64,000 nt of DNA, taken from assembly GCF_014705655.1 (NCBI RefSeq), contig NZ_JACXIY010000002.1, positions 1 to 64,000 on the forward strand. The letters are read 5' to 3'. Shown here piece after piece: positions 36,431-45,774 of the stretch (within the stretch, counting starts at the first letter, position 1; each line of letters starts with the position of its first letter). The notes under the pieces were generated by a model. The model had not been told where the DNA came from and made no database searches. It saw only the letters and a program-made list of their open reading frames with translations. Both the position numbers and the translations under genes were made by a program. The stretch comes from Paenibacillus arenilitoris. Its GTDB lineage: Bacteria; Bacillota; Bacilli; Paenibacillales; Paenibacillaceae.

Positions 36431-37312
36431 ATGCTCGCGGAACAAAAGCAATGGAGCAGCCGGCTTTTTACGATCGTTAATTATTCGCTGCTCATTCTGG
36501 TTTCGATCTTTACGGTCGTTCCGTTTCTATATATCGTGTCCGTATCGTTTGCAGCTTCCGAGGAGGTGGCGAAGGGCGGTCTGCTCTTGTTCCCGTCGAA
36601 GTTTACGCTCGGAGCCTATAAATACATTTTCTCAACGGATACGATGCTGAGAGGAATCTTAATTTCGATTTATGTAACCGTTTTCGGGACGCTGATTAAT
36701 CTGATTTTGACCTCGCTTACCGCATATCCGCTGGCAAAAGCCGGATTAAGAGGAAGACGTCTGTTTCTGCTGATGATATTGGTGACGATGCTGTTCAGCG
36801 GCGGAATCATTCCGACTTATTTTGTCGTGAAGGCGTTCGGCATGATCAATACGTATTGGTCGCTCATGATTCCGACGGCGATCAGCGCGTTTAACCTGAT
36901 TGTCCTCAAAAACTTCTTTCAGCAAATTCCGGACAGCCTGGAGGATTCGGCGAAAATCGACGGCGCGAACGATCTGGGCGTCTTATTCCGCATCGTCCTG
37001 CCGCTGTCGATGCCGGCGATGGCGACATTCGGGCTGTTCTACGCCGTTGGCCATTGGAATACGTTTTTCAACGCGGTCATGTATATCAACGATTCGGAGA
37101 AGTTTCCGGTACAAGTCATCCTGAGGCAAATCGTGCTGCTGTCGCAGGACCAGATCGGCGATACGACTTCGCAGCAGGATCCGACCGACTATTTGCCGCA
37201 GACGATCCGGATGGCTTCGATTGTCGTGGCGACGCTTCCGATCGTGCTCGTGTATCCGTTTTTGCAAAAGCATTTCGCCAAAGGGGTGCTGCTGGGTTCG
37301 GTAAAGGGCTGA
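36431..37312 (+). CDS. Carbohydrate ABC transporter permease, YtcP type (second system)
   Basis: A 293-residue permease with six hydrophobic segments, an EAA-like loop (LEDSAKIDGANDLGVLFRIVLP) and the family C terminus FLQKHFAKGVLLGSVKG. GGGAGGTG precedes the ATG. It follows the LplB-type gene by 20 bases and precedes the binding lipoprotein by 53, so the three are co-transcribed. Confidence 0.92.
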   Translation: MLAEQKQWSSRLFTIVNYSLLILVSIFTVVPFLYIVSVSFAASEEVAKGGLLLFPSKFTLGAYKYIFSTDTMLRGILISIYVTVFGTLINLILTSLTAYPLAKAGLRGRRLFLLMILVTMLFSGGIIPTYFVVKAFGMINTYWSLMIPTAISAFNLIVLKNFFQQIPDSLEDSAKIDGANDLGVLFRIVLPLSMPAMATFGLFYAVGHWNTFFNAVMYINDSEKFPVQVILRQIVLLSQDQIGDTTSQQDPTDYLPQTIRMASIVVATLPIVLVYPFLQKHFAKGVLLGSVKG

Positions 37313-37365
37313 AGGTTGTTCGAAGGCAAGGCTGGCTATAAACCACTCAAAGGGGGAAATTCGCT

Positions 37366-38889
37366 ATGTTTCGCAAGCGTTTTATGAAGGGGTCCGTTTC
37401 TTTGCTGGCCGTTGCAGCCGTTCTGGCGGGCTGCGCGGGTAATGGAGGCCCGCAGACGGACAAGCCGGCTCAGCAGGACGGCAGCAAGCCGCTCATCGTT
37501 ACGATCGCAACGCCCCAGGTCGGCGAGGCTCCGAAGAAGGACAGCGAGGTGGAGCTGGCCATTGAGAAATATACGAATTCCAAAATCGATATGCAATGGA
37601 TTCCGGGCGCGGCCTTCGAGGATAAGAAAAATATTATGATTGCGTCCAGCGATATGCCGAAAGCGTTCAAAATTACGTCAAACGCCACGACGCTGGCCGC
37701 CATTCAATCCGGCTTATTCTGGGAAATCGGACCGCTGCTCCAAAACTATAAAAACCTCTCGGCGCTCGACGATTATTATTATGACAATATTAAAGTGGAC
37801 GGCAAATTGTACGGGCTGCCGCTGTACCGGGACACGGGGCGAGCCGGCCTTGTCTACCGGAAGGACTGGTTCGACGAGCTGGGCCTGAAATTGCCGGTCA
37901 CGCTGGATGACTGGTACGCGATGATGAAAACGATGGCCGAGAAGGACCCGAACAAAAACGGCGAGCAGGACACATACGGCCTGTTTCTGGACAAATCCTT
38001 CAATGATCCCGCCGGCAGCAATACGTTTCTTACCCGGCTTGCGGTGTCGCAGGGAGCGCCGAATAAATGGGGCGAAGAGAACGGCAAGCTGATTCCGGAG
38101 TTTATGACGACGCCTTATTTGAACGCGATGAAGCTTCTGCGTGAGCTGTACCGGGAAAAGCTGATTAACCAGGACTTTTCCGTCGTGCAGGCGGCGGACG
38201 CCGACAACAAATGGAATGCGGGCCAGGCAGCCATACGCGTGAATACGGTAGCTTCGGCCGCCGCGACTTCTCATGAAAATTTGAAAAAAACGGTGCCCGA
38301 TTCCATTGTCGACGTGGAGCCGTATATCGGACCCTTCGGCAATCGCGTGCCGGCCGAGCCTGGGAATAACGGCTTCTTCGTCTTCCCGAAATCGAGCGTG
38401 GCGTCGGAGGAAGAGCTTGAGCAATTGCTTGGCTTCTTCGATAAGCTGCTCGATCCTGAAATGTCCACCTTGCTGACGCGCGGCTTTGAAGGCAAGCATT
38501 ATACGAAAACAGCCGACGGGAAAGCCGAATTAAAGGATTTGTCGTTGTTCAATCTGGAGGTTAAGCCTTATCGCGACAGCTTGCCGTCATTCGAGGTAAC
38601 CGGACAGGGACTGCCGTTGAAATTATCCCCGCTGCAGGAGAAGGGCTGGGAGGTGGTCGCCGGAAATTTGCCGAACGTCGTTCCTAATCTCGCGCTGACG
38701 CTAAGCTCGGCCACCTACCTGGAGAAGGGCGGAGAGCTGGATACCCTCATACGCGATGCGCAAACCAAATTTATTATGGGCAAAATGGATGAAGCCGGCT
38801 GGCTGGCCGAGGTGGATAACTGGAAAAAAGCCGGCGGAGATAAAGTGATCGAGGAATATACGGCCGCTTATGCGAAGCAAAAGCAGTGA
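37366..38889 (+). CDS. Sugar-binding lipoprotein of the second ABC transporter
   Basis: A 507-residue extracellular solute-binding protein. The signal peptide ends in the lipobox VLAGC near residue 22, followed by a Gly/Asn/Gln linker and a family 1 binding domain (segments such as DWYAMMKTMAEKDPNKNGEQDTYGL). It is the third gene of the transporter operon. The downstream GH105 and galactarate dehydratase genes suggest an unsaturated rhamnogalacturonide or other uronide ligand; this is inference. Confidence 0.92.
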   Translation: MFRKRFMKGSVSLLAVAAVLAGCAGNGGPQTDKPAQQDGSKPLIVTIATPQVGEAPKKDSEVELAIEKYTNSKIDMQWIPGAAFEDKKNIMIASSDMPKAFKITSNATTLAAIQSGLFWEIGPLLQNYKNLSALDDYYYDNIKVDGKLYGLPLYRDTGRAGLVYRKDWFDELGLKLPVTLDDWYAMMKTMAEKDPNKNGEQDTYGLFLDKSFNDPAGSNTFLTRLAVSQGAPNKWGEENGKLIPEFMTTPYLNAMKLLRELYREKLINQDFSVVQAADADNKWNAGQAAIRVNTVASAAATSHENLKKTVPDSIVDVEPYIGPFGNRVPAEPGNNGFFVFPKSSVASEEELEQLLGFFDKLLDPEMSTLLTRGFEGKHYTKTADGKAELKDLSLFNLEVKPYRDSLPSFEVTGQGLPLKLSPLQEKGWEVVAGNLPNVVPNLALTLSSATYLEKGGELDTLIRDAQTKFIMGKMDEAGWLAEVDNWKKAGGDKVIEEYTAAYAKQKQ

Positions 38890-38935
38890 ACCTGCCCGCT
38901 AACTGACGGCAAGCGGCGATAACCTGGCAAGCTCT

Positions 38936-38943
38936 GGTATAAT
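38936..38943 (+). promoter_or_regulatory. Extended -10 promoter for the membrane AraC gene
   Basis: TGGTATAAT is a strong extended -10 element 45 bases before the TTG start of the regulator. No good -35 is visible, which is common when the extended -10 is present. Confidence 0.5.
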
Positions 38944-38987
38944 GGTAATGCGATAAGCCTTGCAAGAATAGGAAGGAGAGGTCACCG

Positions 38988-41237
38988 TTGCCTAAATACT
39001 TGTATCGATTGCTTGTGTTCTCGCTGCTGCTAAGCACCGTATCCGTCGCTTCCATCGGACTCATATCCTATTACATTGCCTCCCGGGACATCGGGGAGAA
39101 GGTGAATGACGGAAATGCCCAAATTTTGCTTCAAAATCAGATGAGAATCGAGCAGGTCTTAAAAAATGCGGAGATGGGAGCCGTACAATACAGCAGCTCG
39201 TCGCTGGTAAGCGATTATCTGTACGATAACTTGGAAAATGATGATTTCCAGGTGATCAACTCTCTGTCCAAAGGCTTGTACAATCTTCATTCGCTGGAGG
39301 GAGTAGCCGAAACGAGACTGATTAATCTGGAGCATAACTGGATGATCAGCAGTATAGGCTTCTCGAAAGGGGATGAGCCAGTCGATCCGGAGCTGCTGGG
39401 CGAATTCGCCAATCAGCCGCGGCATTTGTTCTGGACGGCCGGCGCCGACCGCCTGTCCGGGCAGGATACGATTCAGCTTGTGATCAAGCTGCCGATGATC
39501 GCTTCAGGCAGCAGGCATAAAGCGCTGCTCATTATCGACTTGTCGAAGGAATCGCTGCTGACGACTTTGACGCAATCCGAGCAGCTAGGCCGTATATACG
39601 TGTTGAACCGGGCCGGGGAGCCGTTCCTTTCCGGCTCCGGCACGGAGCGGGTTCAGCCTGCCATCGTCCGCCGGCTGCAAGCGGCCGCAGACGGGACAGG
39701 CGGCTTTGAAGCTGCGGGAATGGCCGTCAATTATCGGGCTTCGGCTTATAACGGCTGGACCTACGCTTCAACCGTTTCGTTGAAAGCGATTACAAGCGAG
39801 ATGAAAAAAATTGCTTTTATTACGTTAAATACATGCATCGTCATCTTGCTGCTTCTAGCCTGTGCCGCCTTCTACGGAACGCGCCGGATGTACAGGCCGA
39901 TCCGCAAGCTGTTCAATATGACGAAGCCGTTAGGAGGAGAAAGTGCCGGTACAACGAAAAGGGATGAATTCGCTCTCATTGAAGAGCGGTTCTCCTCGTT
40001 GTTCAGCGCAAGCAACGAGCTTCAGCGGCAGCTGAAGGCGCAGCGCGGACAGGTGAAGGACTTTTTCCTGATGAAGCTGCTGATGGGGCAGGTGTCGGAG
40101 AGCGAGTTTGCCTATAAGTATGAAACGTACGGCTTCGGAGAGAGGGGCAAGGCGCTGGGCGTGCTCGCCCTGCAGATCGATTCGCTGGAGGATACCCGCT
40201 ACAATGACAGCGAGAAGGAGCTGCTGCTGTTTGCGATCAATAACGTTGTAGGAGAGCTGATTCCCCGCGAGAGCATGCTGGGCCATTTGCTGCTGGACCA
40301 GTCGCAGGTAACGCTGCTGCTTGGCCAATCGGAGGACCCGGACGAGCTCAAAAACTATTTCTACCGGATGGCGGAGCTGATCGAGTCGAAGGTGAAGGAA
40401 CTGCTTCAGCTGAAAATCAGCATCGGCATCAGCCGGCCTTTTCACAAGTATACGGATGCGATGGATGCCTATTCGGAAGCGCTGGAAGCGCTCAAACGGC
40501 GAATCAGCCTTGGCTTTCAGCTGATCTTGCATTACGAGGACATCGGAACGGCAGGCCGGAGCAGCGTTCAGCCCGCCGCATCCTGGCAGCATTTCGAGGA
40601 TTGCATGCTGGAAGGGCTCAAAACGGGCGAGTCCGCTTCGACGTATGACTATTTCAATCAATATACGACGGCCATTTTGCAAAAAAATGTCTCGTTTAAC
40701 GATTTTCAAATGCTGATGCTCCAGCTCGTCTCGAAAATCTATCAGCTCGTGCAGCAGCAAGGAGGAACGCTGGACGGGCTGGTCGGAAGCAAGTCGGTCA
40801 CGATGCGCTTCATGAAGCTGCATACGGCCGAGGAGATCAAGGCGTGGTTCAAGACGCAGCTGCTTCCTCCCGCGCTTGCTTTTTTGCAAAGCCGCATCGA
40901 TTCGCAATATATGAATATTGCCCAGTCGATGGTCGAGCTGATTCGGGAACAATACGACCAGGACATTTCGCTCGAGAGGTGCGCGGAGCAGTTCAGGTTC
41001 CATCCGGTCTATTTAAGCCGGGTATTCAAAAAAGAGACGGGTATGACGTTTATTGATTATTTAACGAACTATCGCATGAATATGGCCAAGCTGTGGCTTA
41101 GAGACAGCAATCTGAAAATTACCGAAATAGCGGAGCGCCTCAATTATACCCATTCGACCGGATTCATCCGCACGTTCCGCAAAACGGAGGGCATGACGCC
41201 GGGGCAATATCGGGAGGAGCATGCCCGCGCGCAATAG
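38988..41237 (+). CDS. Membrane-bound AraC-type transcriptional regulator
   Basis: A 749-residue protein. It has transmembrane segments at about 6-28 and about 268-292 that enclose an extracellular sensor domain of about 240 residues (Cache-like), then a cytoplasmic linker and, at about 645-745, an AraC DNA-binding domain (LERCAEQFRFHPVYLSRVF and LKITEIAERLNYTHSTGFIRTF). Such one-component sensors sit beside LplB/YtcP transporters in Paenibacillaceae and activate them on an extracellular sugar. Start: TTG at 38988, after AAGGAGAGG. A Shine-Dalgarno-like GGGAGGAG at the 3' end serves the next gene, whose frame overlaps this one. Confidence 0.9.
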   Translation: MPKYLYRLLVFSLLLSTVSVASIGLISYYIASRDIGEKVNDGNAQILLQNQMRIEQVLKNAEMGAVQYSSSSLVSDYLYDNLENDDFQVINSLSKGLYNLHSLEGVAETRLINLEHNWMISSIGFSKGDEPVDPELLGEFANQPRHLFWTAGADRLSGQDTIQLVIKLPMIASGSRHKALLIIDLSKESLLTTLTQSEQLGRIYVLNRAGEPFLSGSGTERVQPAIVRRLQAAADGTGGFEAAGMAVNYRASAYNGWTYASTVSLKAITSEMKKIAFITLNTCIVILLLLACAAFYGTRRMYRPIRKLFNMTKPLGGESAGTTKRDEFALIEERFSSLFSASNELQRQLKAQRGQVKDFFLMKLLMGQVSESEFAYKYETYGFGERGKALGVLALQIDSLEDTRYNDSEKELLLFAINNVVGELIPRESMLGHLLLDQSQVTLLLGQSEDPDELKNYFYRMAELIESKVKELLQLKISIGISRPFHKYTDAMDAYSEALEALKRRISLGFQLILHYEDIGTAGRSSVQPAASWQHFEDCMLEGLKTGESASTYDYFNQYTTAILQKNVSFNDFQMLMLQLVSKIYQLVQQQGGTLDGLVGSKSVTMRFMKLHTAEEIKAWFKTQLLPPALAFLQSRIDSQYMNIAQSMVELIREQYDQDISLERCAEQFRFHPVYLSRVFKKETGMTFIDYLTNYRMNMAKLWLRDSNLKITEIAERLNYTHSTGFIRTFRKTEGMTPGQYREEHARAQ

Positions 41238-42387
41238 CTGCAAGACGATGAACGGATTGGGGGCGCTGCAGATGAGCCGAGAACTGGTAGAGATGGTAGA
41301 GATACTGAAAGAGCAGTACCGAACGGACACAAAGTGGTTCTCCGTTAGATGGCATTATATAGAGGGCTGCATTATGAAGGCGTATTTGGACAGCTATGAG
41401 CAAAGCGGCGCCGAGCGGGATTACGGCTTCGTCAAGCGATTTATCGATCGGCAATTCGATGAGAACGGCGATATTCCCGCTATTCGAACCGACAGCTATA
41501 ATATCGACCAAATTCGGATGGCGGTATGCCTGTTTCCGCTATGGCAGCGGGAGCGGGACCCGCGGTACAAAAAAATTCTGGATGGCCTCTACGGGCAGCT
41601 GGCCGTATATCCGCGTACGAAAGCCGGATCGTTCTGGCACAAGGAAAACTATCCTTATCAGGTGTGGCTGGACGGCTTGTATATGGGACAACCGTTTCTG
41701 GTGCAGTATATCAAGCAATTTGCCGCTCGTAAGGATTATTCCGATACGGTGAAGCAATTCCGCAATGTCCGCGAGTTTATTTACCATGGCGGGAAGCGGC
41801 TGTACAGCCATGCTTACGATGAGAGCCGCGCCATGTTATGGTGCGACAAGGAGACGGGACAATCGCCGAATGTATGGCTGCGCGCGATCGGCTGGTTCGC
41901 CATGGCCCTCGTCGATGTGCTGGAGCTGCTGGAAGGAGAACCGGCCGAACCCGGCGAATTGCGTATTTATCTCAAAGAGCTTGCCGATGACATGCTGCCG
42001 CACAGGCATAGCTCCGGCATGTGGCATCAGGTGGTCGACAGGGCGGACGCTCCGGGCAACTACCTGGAGTCGAGCGGTACTCTAATGCTGGCTTATGCGC
42101 TGTTGAAAGGCGTGCGCCTCGGCTATTTGTCTTCGGATTATAGACAATACGGTGTCGAGGCCTTTGAAGGTACGCTTGCCCGTTATTTGCGCGAGGAGGC
42201 GGGCGAGGTGCTGCTCGGCGGCATTTGCCGCAGCGCCGGTCTCGGGAAAAAACCGGAAACGGGCGAGATGCGAGACGGCAGCCTGAATTATTATATTTTC
42301 GGAGAGGCGGTCGCGGACAATAACGGGCATGGCGTAGCTCCTCTATTGATGGCATTTAACGAAATCAAGCGGTTAGCGAAATCGTAA
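41221..42387 (+). CDS. Glycoside hydrolase family 105 (unsaturated rhamnogalacturonyl hydrolase)
   Basis: About 388 residues, an (alpha/alpha)6-barrel enzyme of the YteR/YesR type. The motif [16 protein letters not shown] contains the probable general acid Asp (residue 151 from this start), and SHAYDE and [12 protein letters not shown] are conserved. It would release unsaturated galacturonate from imported rhamnogalacturonan or similar uronides by hydration chemistry. The start is uncertain: ATG at 41221 overlaps the regulator gene by 17 bases, and ATG at 41272 gives 371 residues, closer to the family length. No signal peptide, so cytoplasmic. Confidence 0.85.
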   Translation: MPARNSCKTMNGLGALQMSRELVEMVEILKEQYRTDTKWFSVRWHYIEGCIMKAYLDSYEQSGAERDYGFVKRFIDRQFDENGDIPAIRTDSYNIDQIRMAVCLFPLWQRERDPRYKKILDGLYGQLAVYPRTKAGSFWHKENYPYQVWLDGLYMGQPFLVQYIKQFAARKDYSDTVKQFRNVREFIYHGGKRLYSHAYDESRAMLWCDKETGQSPNVWLRAIGWFAMALVDVLELLEGEPAEPGELRIYLKELADDMLPHRHSSGMWHQVVDRADAPGNYLESSGTLMLAYALLKGVRLGYLSSDYRQYGVEAFEGTLARYLREEAGEVLLGGICRSAGLGKKPETGEMRDGSLNYYIFGEAVADNNGHGVAPLLMAFNEIKRLAKS

Positions 42388-42439
42388 AGCGAAGGGACTG
42401 TTGGCTATGGATGCAATTGCGACGGAGGGGAATGGAGCG

Positions 42440-43975
42440 ATGTCAGAACGCGCGAATAGCGGTGAGGAAGCGCCTTTATATATAAAAGTGAACGCCAAAG
42501 ACAATGTGGCGATTATCGTCAATACCGGCGACTTGCCCGCGGGGACCAGCTTTGCCTGCGGCCTGAAGCTCCGGGAAAGCATCCCGCAAGGACATAAAGT
42601 CGCTTTGACCGATTTGCCGCGGAACGCGCCGATTATTCGTTACGGGGAAGTGATCGGCTATGCGAGGGATCCGATTTCCGCCGGCAGCTGGGTGAAGGAG
42701 CAGCTTGTCACGCTCCCCGCCCCTCCCGCGCTGGATGAGCTGCCGCTGGCCAATCAAGTGCCGCCTGCGCTGCCGCCGCTTGAAGGCTATACCTTCGAGG
42801 GGTACCGCAATGAGGACGGCAGCGTCGGCACAAAAAATATACTTGGCATCACAACAAGCGTCCAGTGCGTAGCGGGGGTGCTGGATTATGCGGTAAAACG
42901 GATGAAAGAGGAGCTGCTTCCAAGGTATGGGCATGTCGAGGATGTCGTCGCTTTGACCCACCATTATGGCTGCGGAGTCGCAATCGGCGCTCCGGACGCA
43001 ATCATACCAATCCGGACGATCGCGAATATGGCGACCAATCCTAATTTCGGAGGCGAGGTGCTTGTGATCGGTCTTGGCTGCGAGAAGCTTGTACCCGACA
43101 GATTGATTCCGGCCAAAGGCGGCAGCGTCGTTTCGCTGCAGGATCATCATGGCTTCCAAGGCATGATTCAGGCGATTATGGCTTCAGCGGAAGAAAAGCT
43201 GATGAAGCTGAATGAGCGAAGACGCGTAACATGCTCCGCATCCGATCTGGTCGTGGGCTTGCAGTGCGGCGGCAGCGACGCCTTCTCGGGCGTTACGGCG
43301 AATCCGGCGGTAGGCTATGCCGCTGATCTGCTCGTTCGAGCGGGTGCGACGGTGCTGTTCTCCGAGGTGACGGAAGTGCGCGATGCGGTGCATTTGTTAA
43401 CGCCGCGAGTGGTGAATGAGGAGGTTGGCCGCGCTCTGATCCGGGAGATGAAGTGGTACGACGAGTACCTGGACAAAGGAGAGGCCGATCGCAGCGCCAA
43501 TCCTTCGCCGGGCAACAAGCGGGGAGGCTTGGTCAACATCGTGGAGAAGTCGCTTGGCTCGGTCGTCAAATCGGGAAGCAGTCCGATAACGGGCGTATTA
43601 TCCCCAGGCGAAAAAGCGGCCCGCAAAGGGCTTCTGTATGCGGCGACGCCTGCCAGCGATTTTGTATGCGGCACGCTTCAGTTTGCATCGGGCGCGAATA
43701 TGGAGGTATTCACGACGGGCAGAGGCACGCCGTACGGACTGGCTGTGGTGCCGGTCATCAAAGTGGCGACCCGCAGCCTGTTGGCCGAGGAATGGCATGA
43801 TCTGATCGATGTGAACGCCGGAACGATCGCGACGGGGGAAGCGACAATCGAAGACGTCGGCTGGGAGCTGTTCCGCACGATTCTGGATGTTGCAAGCGGC
43901 CGCAAGCAAACGTGGGCAGACCGTTGGGGGCTGCACAATTCATTGACCCTTTTTAATCCGGCTCCGGTGACTTGA
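42440..43975 (+). CDS. garD: Galactarate dehydratase (GarD, UxaA superfamily)
   Basis: About 511 residues. The N-terminal SAF-like domain (about 10-85) is followed by the galactarate/altronate dehydratase domain with [44 protein letters not shown] and [18 protein letters not shown]. These match E. coli GarD very closely. It converts galactarate to 5-keto-4-deoxyglucarate. ATG at 42440 follows GGAGGGG by nine bases; upstream ATG 42407 and TTG 42401 are weaker options. The next enzyme, 5-keto-4-deoxyglucarate dehydratase, is not in this window, but the semialdehyde dehydrogenase of the Weimberg operon could finish the route. Confidence 0.9.
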   Translation: MSERANSGEEAPLYIKVNAKDNVAIIVNTGDLPAGTSFACGLKLRESIPQGHKVALTDLPRNAPIIRYGEVIGYARDPISAGSWVKEQLVTLPAPPALDELPLANQVPPALPPLEGYTFEGYRNEDGSVGTKNILGITTSVQCVAGVLDYAVKRMKEELLPRYGHVEDVVALTHHYGCGVAIGAPDAIIPIRTIANMATNPNFGGEVLVIGLGCEKLVPDRLIPAKGGSVVSLQDHHGFQGMIQAIMASAEEKLMKLNERRRVTCSASDLVVGLQCGGSDAFSGVTANPAVGYAADLLVRAGATVLFSEVTEVRDAVHLLTPRVVNEEVGRALIREMKWYDEYLDKGEADRSANPSPGNKRGGLVNIVEKSLGSVVKSGSSPITGVLSPGEKAARKGLLYAATPASDFVCGTLQFASGANMEVFTTGRGTPYGLAVVPVIKVATRSLLAEEWHDLIDVNAGTIATGEATIEDVGWELFRTILDVASGRKQTWADRWGLHNSLTLFNPAPVT

Positions 43976-43998
43976 TCGGATTGAAGCAATCGTCAAAT

Positions 43999-44030
43999 GA
44001 AGGGCACTCATAGGCGAGTGCCCTTCTTTA
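43999..44030 (+). terminator. Intrinsic terminator after garD
   Basis: GAAGGGCACTC-ATAGGC-GAGTGCCCTTC followed by TTTATG. The perfect 11-bp stem lies 24 bases after the stop codon. Confidence 0.8.
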
Positions 44031-44058
44031 TGCCTTGGAATGACAAGCTCTGCCGGCT

Positions 44059-44229
44059 TCATGGATAAGCTTTAATGGTAACGGAGTTTGGTCCCATATT
44101 TCTTGCCTCGTTAATGGTTTCGGTGGAATCCTCGATTAAATTGCGAATAGCACCGCTATCTTGCTCGTCATAGTGCCGCAGCATTTTTGCAGTAACGTTG
44201 TTCCGTGCGGCGAATTCACCAATTTTCAA
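44059..44229 (-). pseudogene. Internally deleted MerR-family regulator
   Basis: A 56-codon frame on the minus strand, absent from longer ORF lists. It begins (TTG at 44229, or an upstream GTG) LKIGEFAARNNVTAKMLRHYDE, the first half of a MerR helix-turn-helix. After that point the usual GLL-P continuation is missing and the frame runs into DSGAIRNLIEDSTETINEAR and stops. This looks like an in-frame deletion that joined the N terminus of a MerR protein to a distal region. A typical MerR promoter with a 19-bp spacer lies directly upstream (44277-44307), which supports its origin. It is unlikely to make a working regulator. Confidence 0.7.
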
Positions 44230-44276
44230 CGAAGACACCCTTTCTAAACAAATTCCGGCCGGAATCGCTTACGTTA

Positions 44277-44307
44277 ACCATAAACCTTCCCCCTGCAGGA
44301 AAGTCAA
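44277..44307 (-). promoter_or_regulatory. MerR-type promoter with 19-bp spacer and dyad
   Basis: On the minus strand TTGACT (-35) is separated from TATGGT (-10) by exactly 19 bases. The dyad ACTTTCC-TGCAGG-GGAAGGT fills the spacer. This overlong spacer and central dyad are diagnostic of MerR-activated promoters. It points to the truncated merR frame. Confidence 0.75.
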
Positions 44308-44395
44308 TCTTTTATTTCGAAACGAATGCTTGTATCCGCATACATTTTAGACTAAACTTAATTTATTCATTAAACTTAGTAGAGGAGTCGTTCGC

Positions 44396-45382
44396 ATGAA
44401 TCAAGCACCGAAACCGAATCAACCGCTCGTCACTCATATTTTCACGGCCGACCCTTCCGCACATGTATTCGAGGGCAAAATTTATGTCTACCCGTCGCAT
44501 GACCTCGACCACGACGGACCCTCCAACGACAATGGGGATCAATACGCCATGGAGGATTACCATGTGCTGTCGCTGGACAATTTCGAATCCCCGATCGTCG
44601 ATCACGGGCAGGTTCTTCATCTGAACGATATCCCTTGGGCATCCAAGCAGCTTTGGGCGCCGGATGCCGCCTTCAAGAATGGCACCTATTACTTGTTCTT
44701 CCCCGCTCGGGACCACGACGGCATCTTCCGCATCGGCGTGGCGACCAGCCCGTCGCCGGCCGGCCCATTCACGCCGGAGCCGAATTACATCGAGGGCAGC
44801 TTCAGCATCGACCCTGCCGTATTGGTCGACGAGGACGGCAAATCCTACATCTATTTCGGCGGGCTATGGGGCGGTCAGCTGGAAAAATGGCAGAACGGCG
44901 TCTTCGAGCCGGACGCAGGGGAACCGGCCGCGGACGCGCCGGCGCTCGGCCCGCGGGTCGCGCCGCTGAGCGAGGACATGCTGTCGTTCCAGGATGCGCC
45001 GCAGGAAATCGCGATCTTGGGCGAGGACGGCAAGCCGATCGCGGCCGGAGACGAGGATCGCCGCTATTTCGAAGGGCCTTGGGTGCATAAGCATAACGGC
45101 TGGTATTACCTGTCCTACTCGACGGGCACGACGCATAAGCTCGTGTACGCCGTCAGCCGGAATCCGATGGGCCCGTACACGTTCAAAGGGACGATCCTTA
45201 CGCCGGTCATCGGCTGGACGACCCATCACTCCATCGTCCGGTTCGAAGACAAATGGTATTTGTTCTATCATGACTGCTCCCTGTCCGGCGGCGTCAACCA
45301 TAAGCGGTGCGTCAAATATACGGAGCTGCATTACAACGAGGACGGAACGATCCGGACGATCGATCCTTATCCGCAAACCTAG
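44396..45382 (+). CDS. Glycoside hydrolase family 43 enzyme (second)
   Basis: A 328-residue five-bladed beta-propeller hydrolase. Visible features: TADPSAHVFEGKIYVYPSHD (with the catalytic base Asp), WAPDAAFKNGTYYLFFPARD, SIDPAVLVDEDGKSYIYFGG and EGPWVHKHNGWYYLSYS, where Glu fits the general acid. This pattern matches the GH43 subgroup with alpha-L-arabinofuranosidase or beta-xylosidase activity. No signal peptide. The ATG follows GAGGAGTCG. It stands alone between the deleted merR gene and the sulfatase-like cluster, and a hairpin follows it. Confidence 0.88.
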   Translation: MNQAPKPNQPLVTHIFTADPSAHVFEGKIYVYPSHDLDHDGPSNDNGDQYAMEDYHVLSLDNFESPIVDHGQVLHLNDIPWASKQLWAPDAAFKNGTYYLFFPARDHDGIFRIGVATSPSPAGPFTPEPNYIEGSFSIDPAVLVDEDGKSYIYFGGLWGGQLEKWQNGVFEPDAGEPAADAPALGPRVAPLSEDMLSFQDAPQEIAILGEDGKPIAAGDEDRRYFEGPWVHKHNGWYYLSYSTGTTHKLVYAVSRNPMGPYTFKGTILTPVIGWTTHHSIVRFEDKWYLFYHDCSLSGGVNHKRCVKYTELHYNEDGTIRTIDPYPQT

Positions 45383-45411
45383 CTTTCGAATAAAATGGAT
45401 CTGTCCGCATG

Positions 45412-45434
45412 GGGCCCGCGCAAGCGGGCTCTTT
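45412..45434 (+). terminator. Hairpin after the GH43 gene
   Basis: GCCCGC-GCAA-GCGGGC followed by TCTTTG, about 30 bases beyond the stop codon. Confidence 0.6.
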
Positions 45435-45774
45435 GCTATGTCCGGCAGACAACGCCGCCGAACGCCAATACGGTCAATCCGCCGGCATGATGTCGGATTC
45501 ACCGCATACGATTGGCGCGAACACCCCGTTAAAGCGCTTTCGATTCCTTTTATGATGAAGCTAACCATAGGACGGGAGGCGGATGCAATGAGTCGCCGGC
45601 ATGACGACCGGTTCGGTGAAGGGATAAGGCAGGGTGTGCTCCGACAGGCGGCGGAAACTGGTCTTGATCGGAACGGTTATTGTCCGGATCGGCCATGAAT
45701 CCGGCGTTTAAGTGGATTATGATGGAAACAGAAAACGTTTTCCAATTGCGGTCAAGGAGAGGGATGTGAAGGAT
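45435..45774 (+). promoter_or_regulatory. Regulatory leader of the sulfatase-like cluster with two cre-like sites
   Basis: This 340-base stretch has no convincing gene. It carries TTAAAGCGCTTTCGA (45528-45542) and the palindrome GAAAACGTTTTC (45731-45742), which match the cre/LacI-family consensus at most positions. The second is only about 33 bases before the first gene of the cluster. A 36-codon frame (45588-45698) follows a GGGAGG site but has no recognisable product; it may be a leader peptide or chance. Catabolite control, or control by a LacI-family protein, is likely. Confidence 0.6.

Noticed and set aside
45588..45698. Small 36-residue ORF after a GGGAGG site
   Set aside because: It has no recognisable product and is short enough to occur by chance; kept only as a note in the regulatory stretch.
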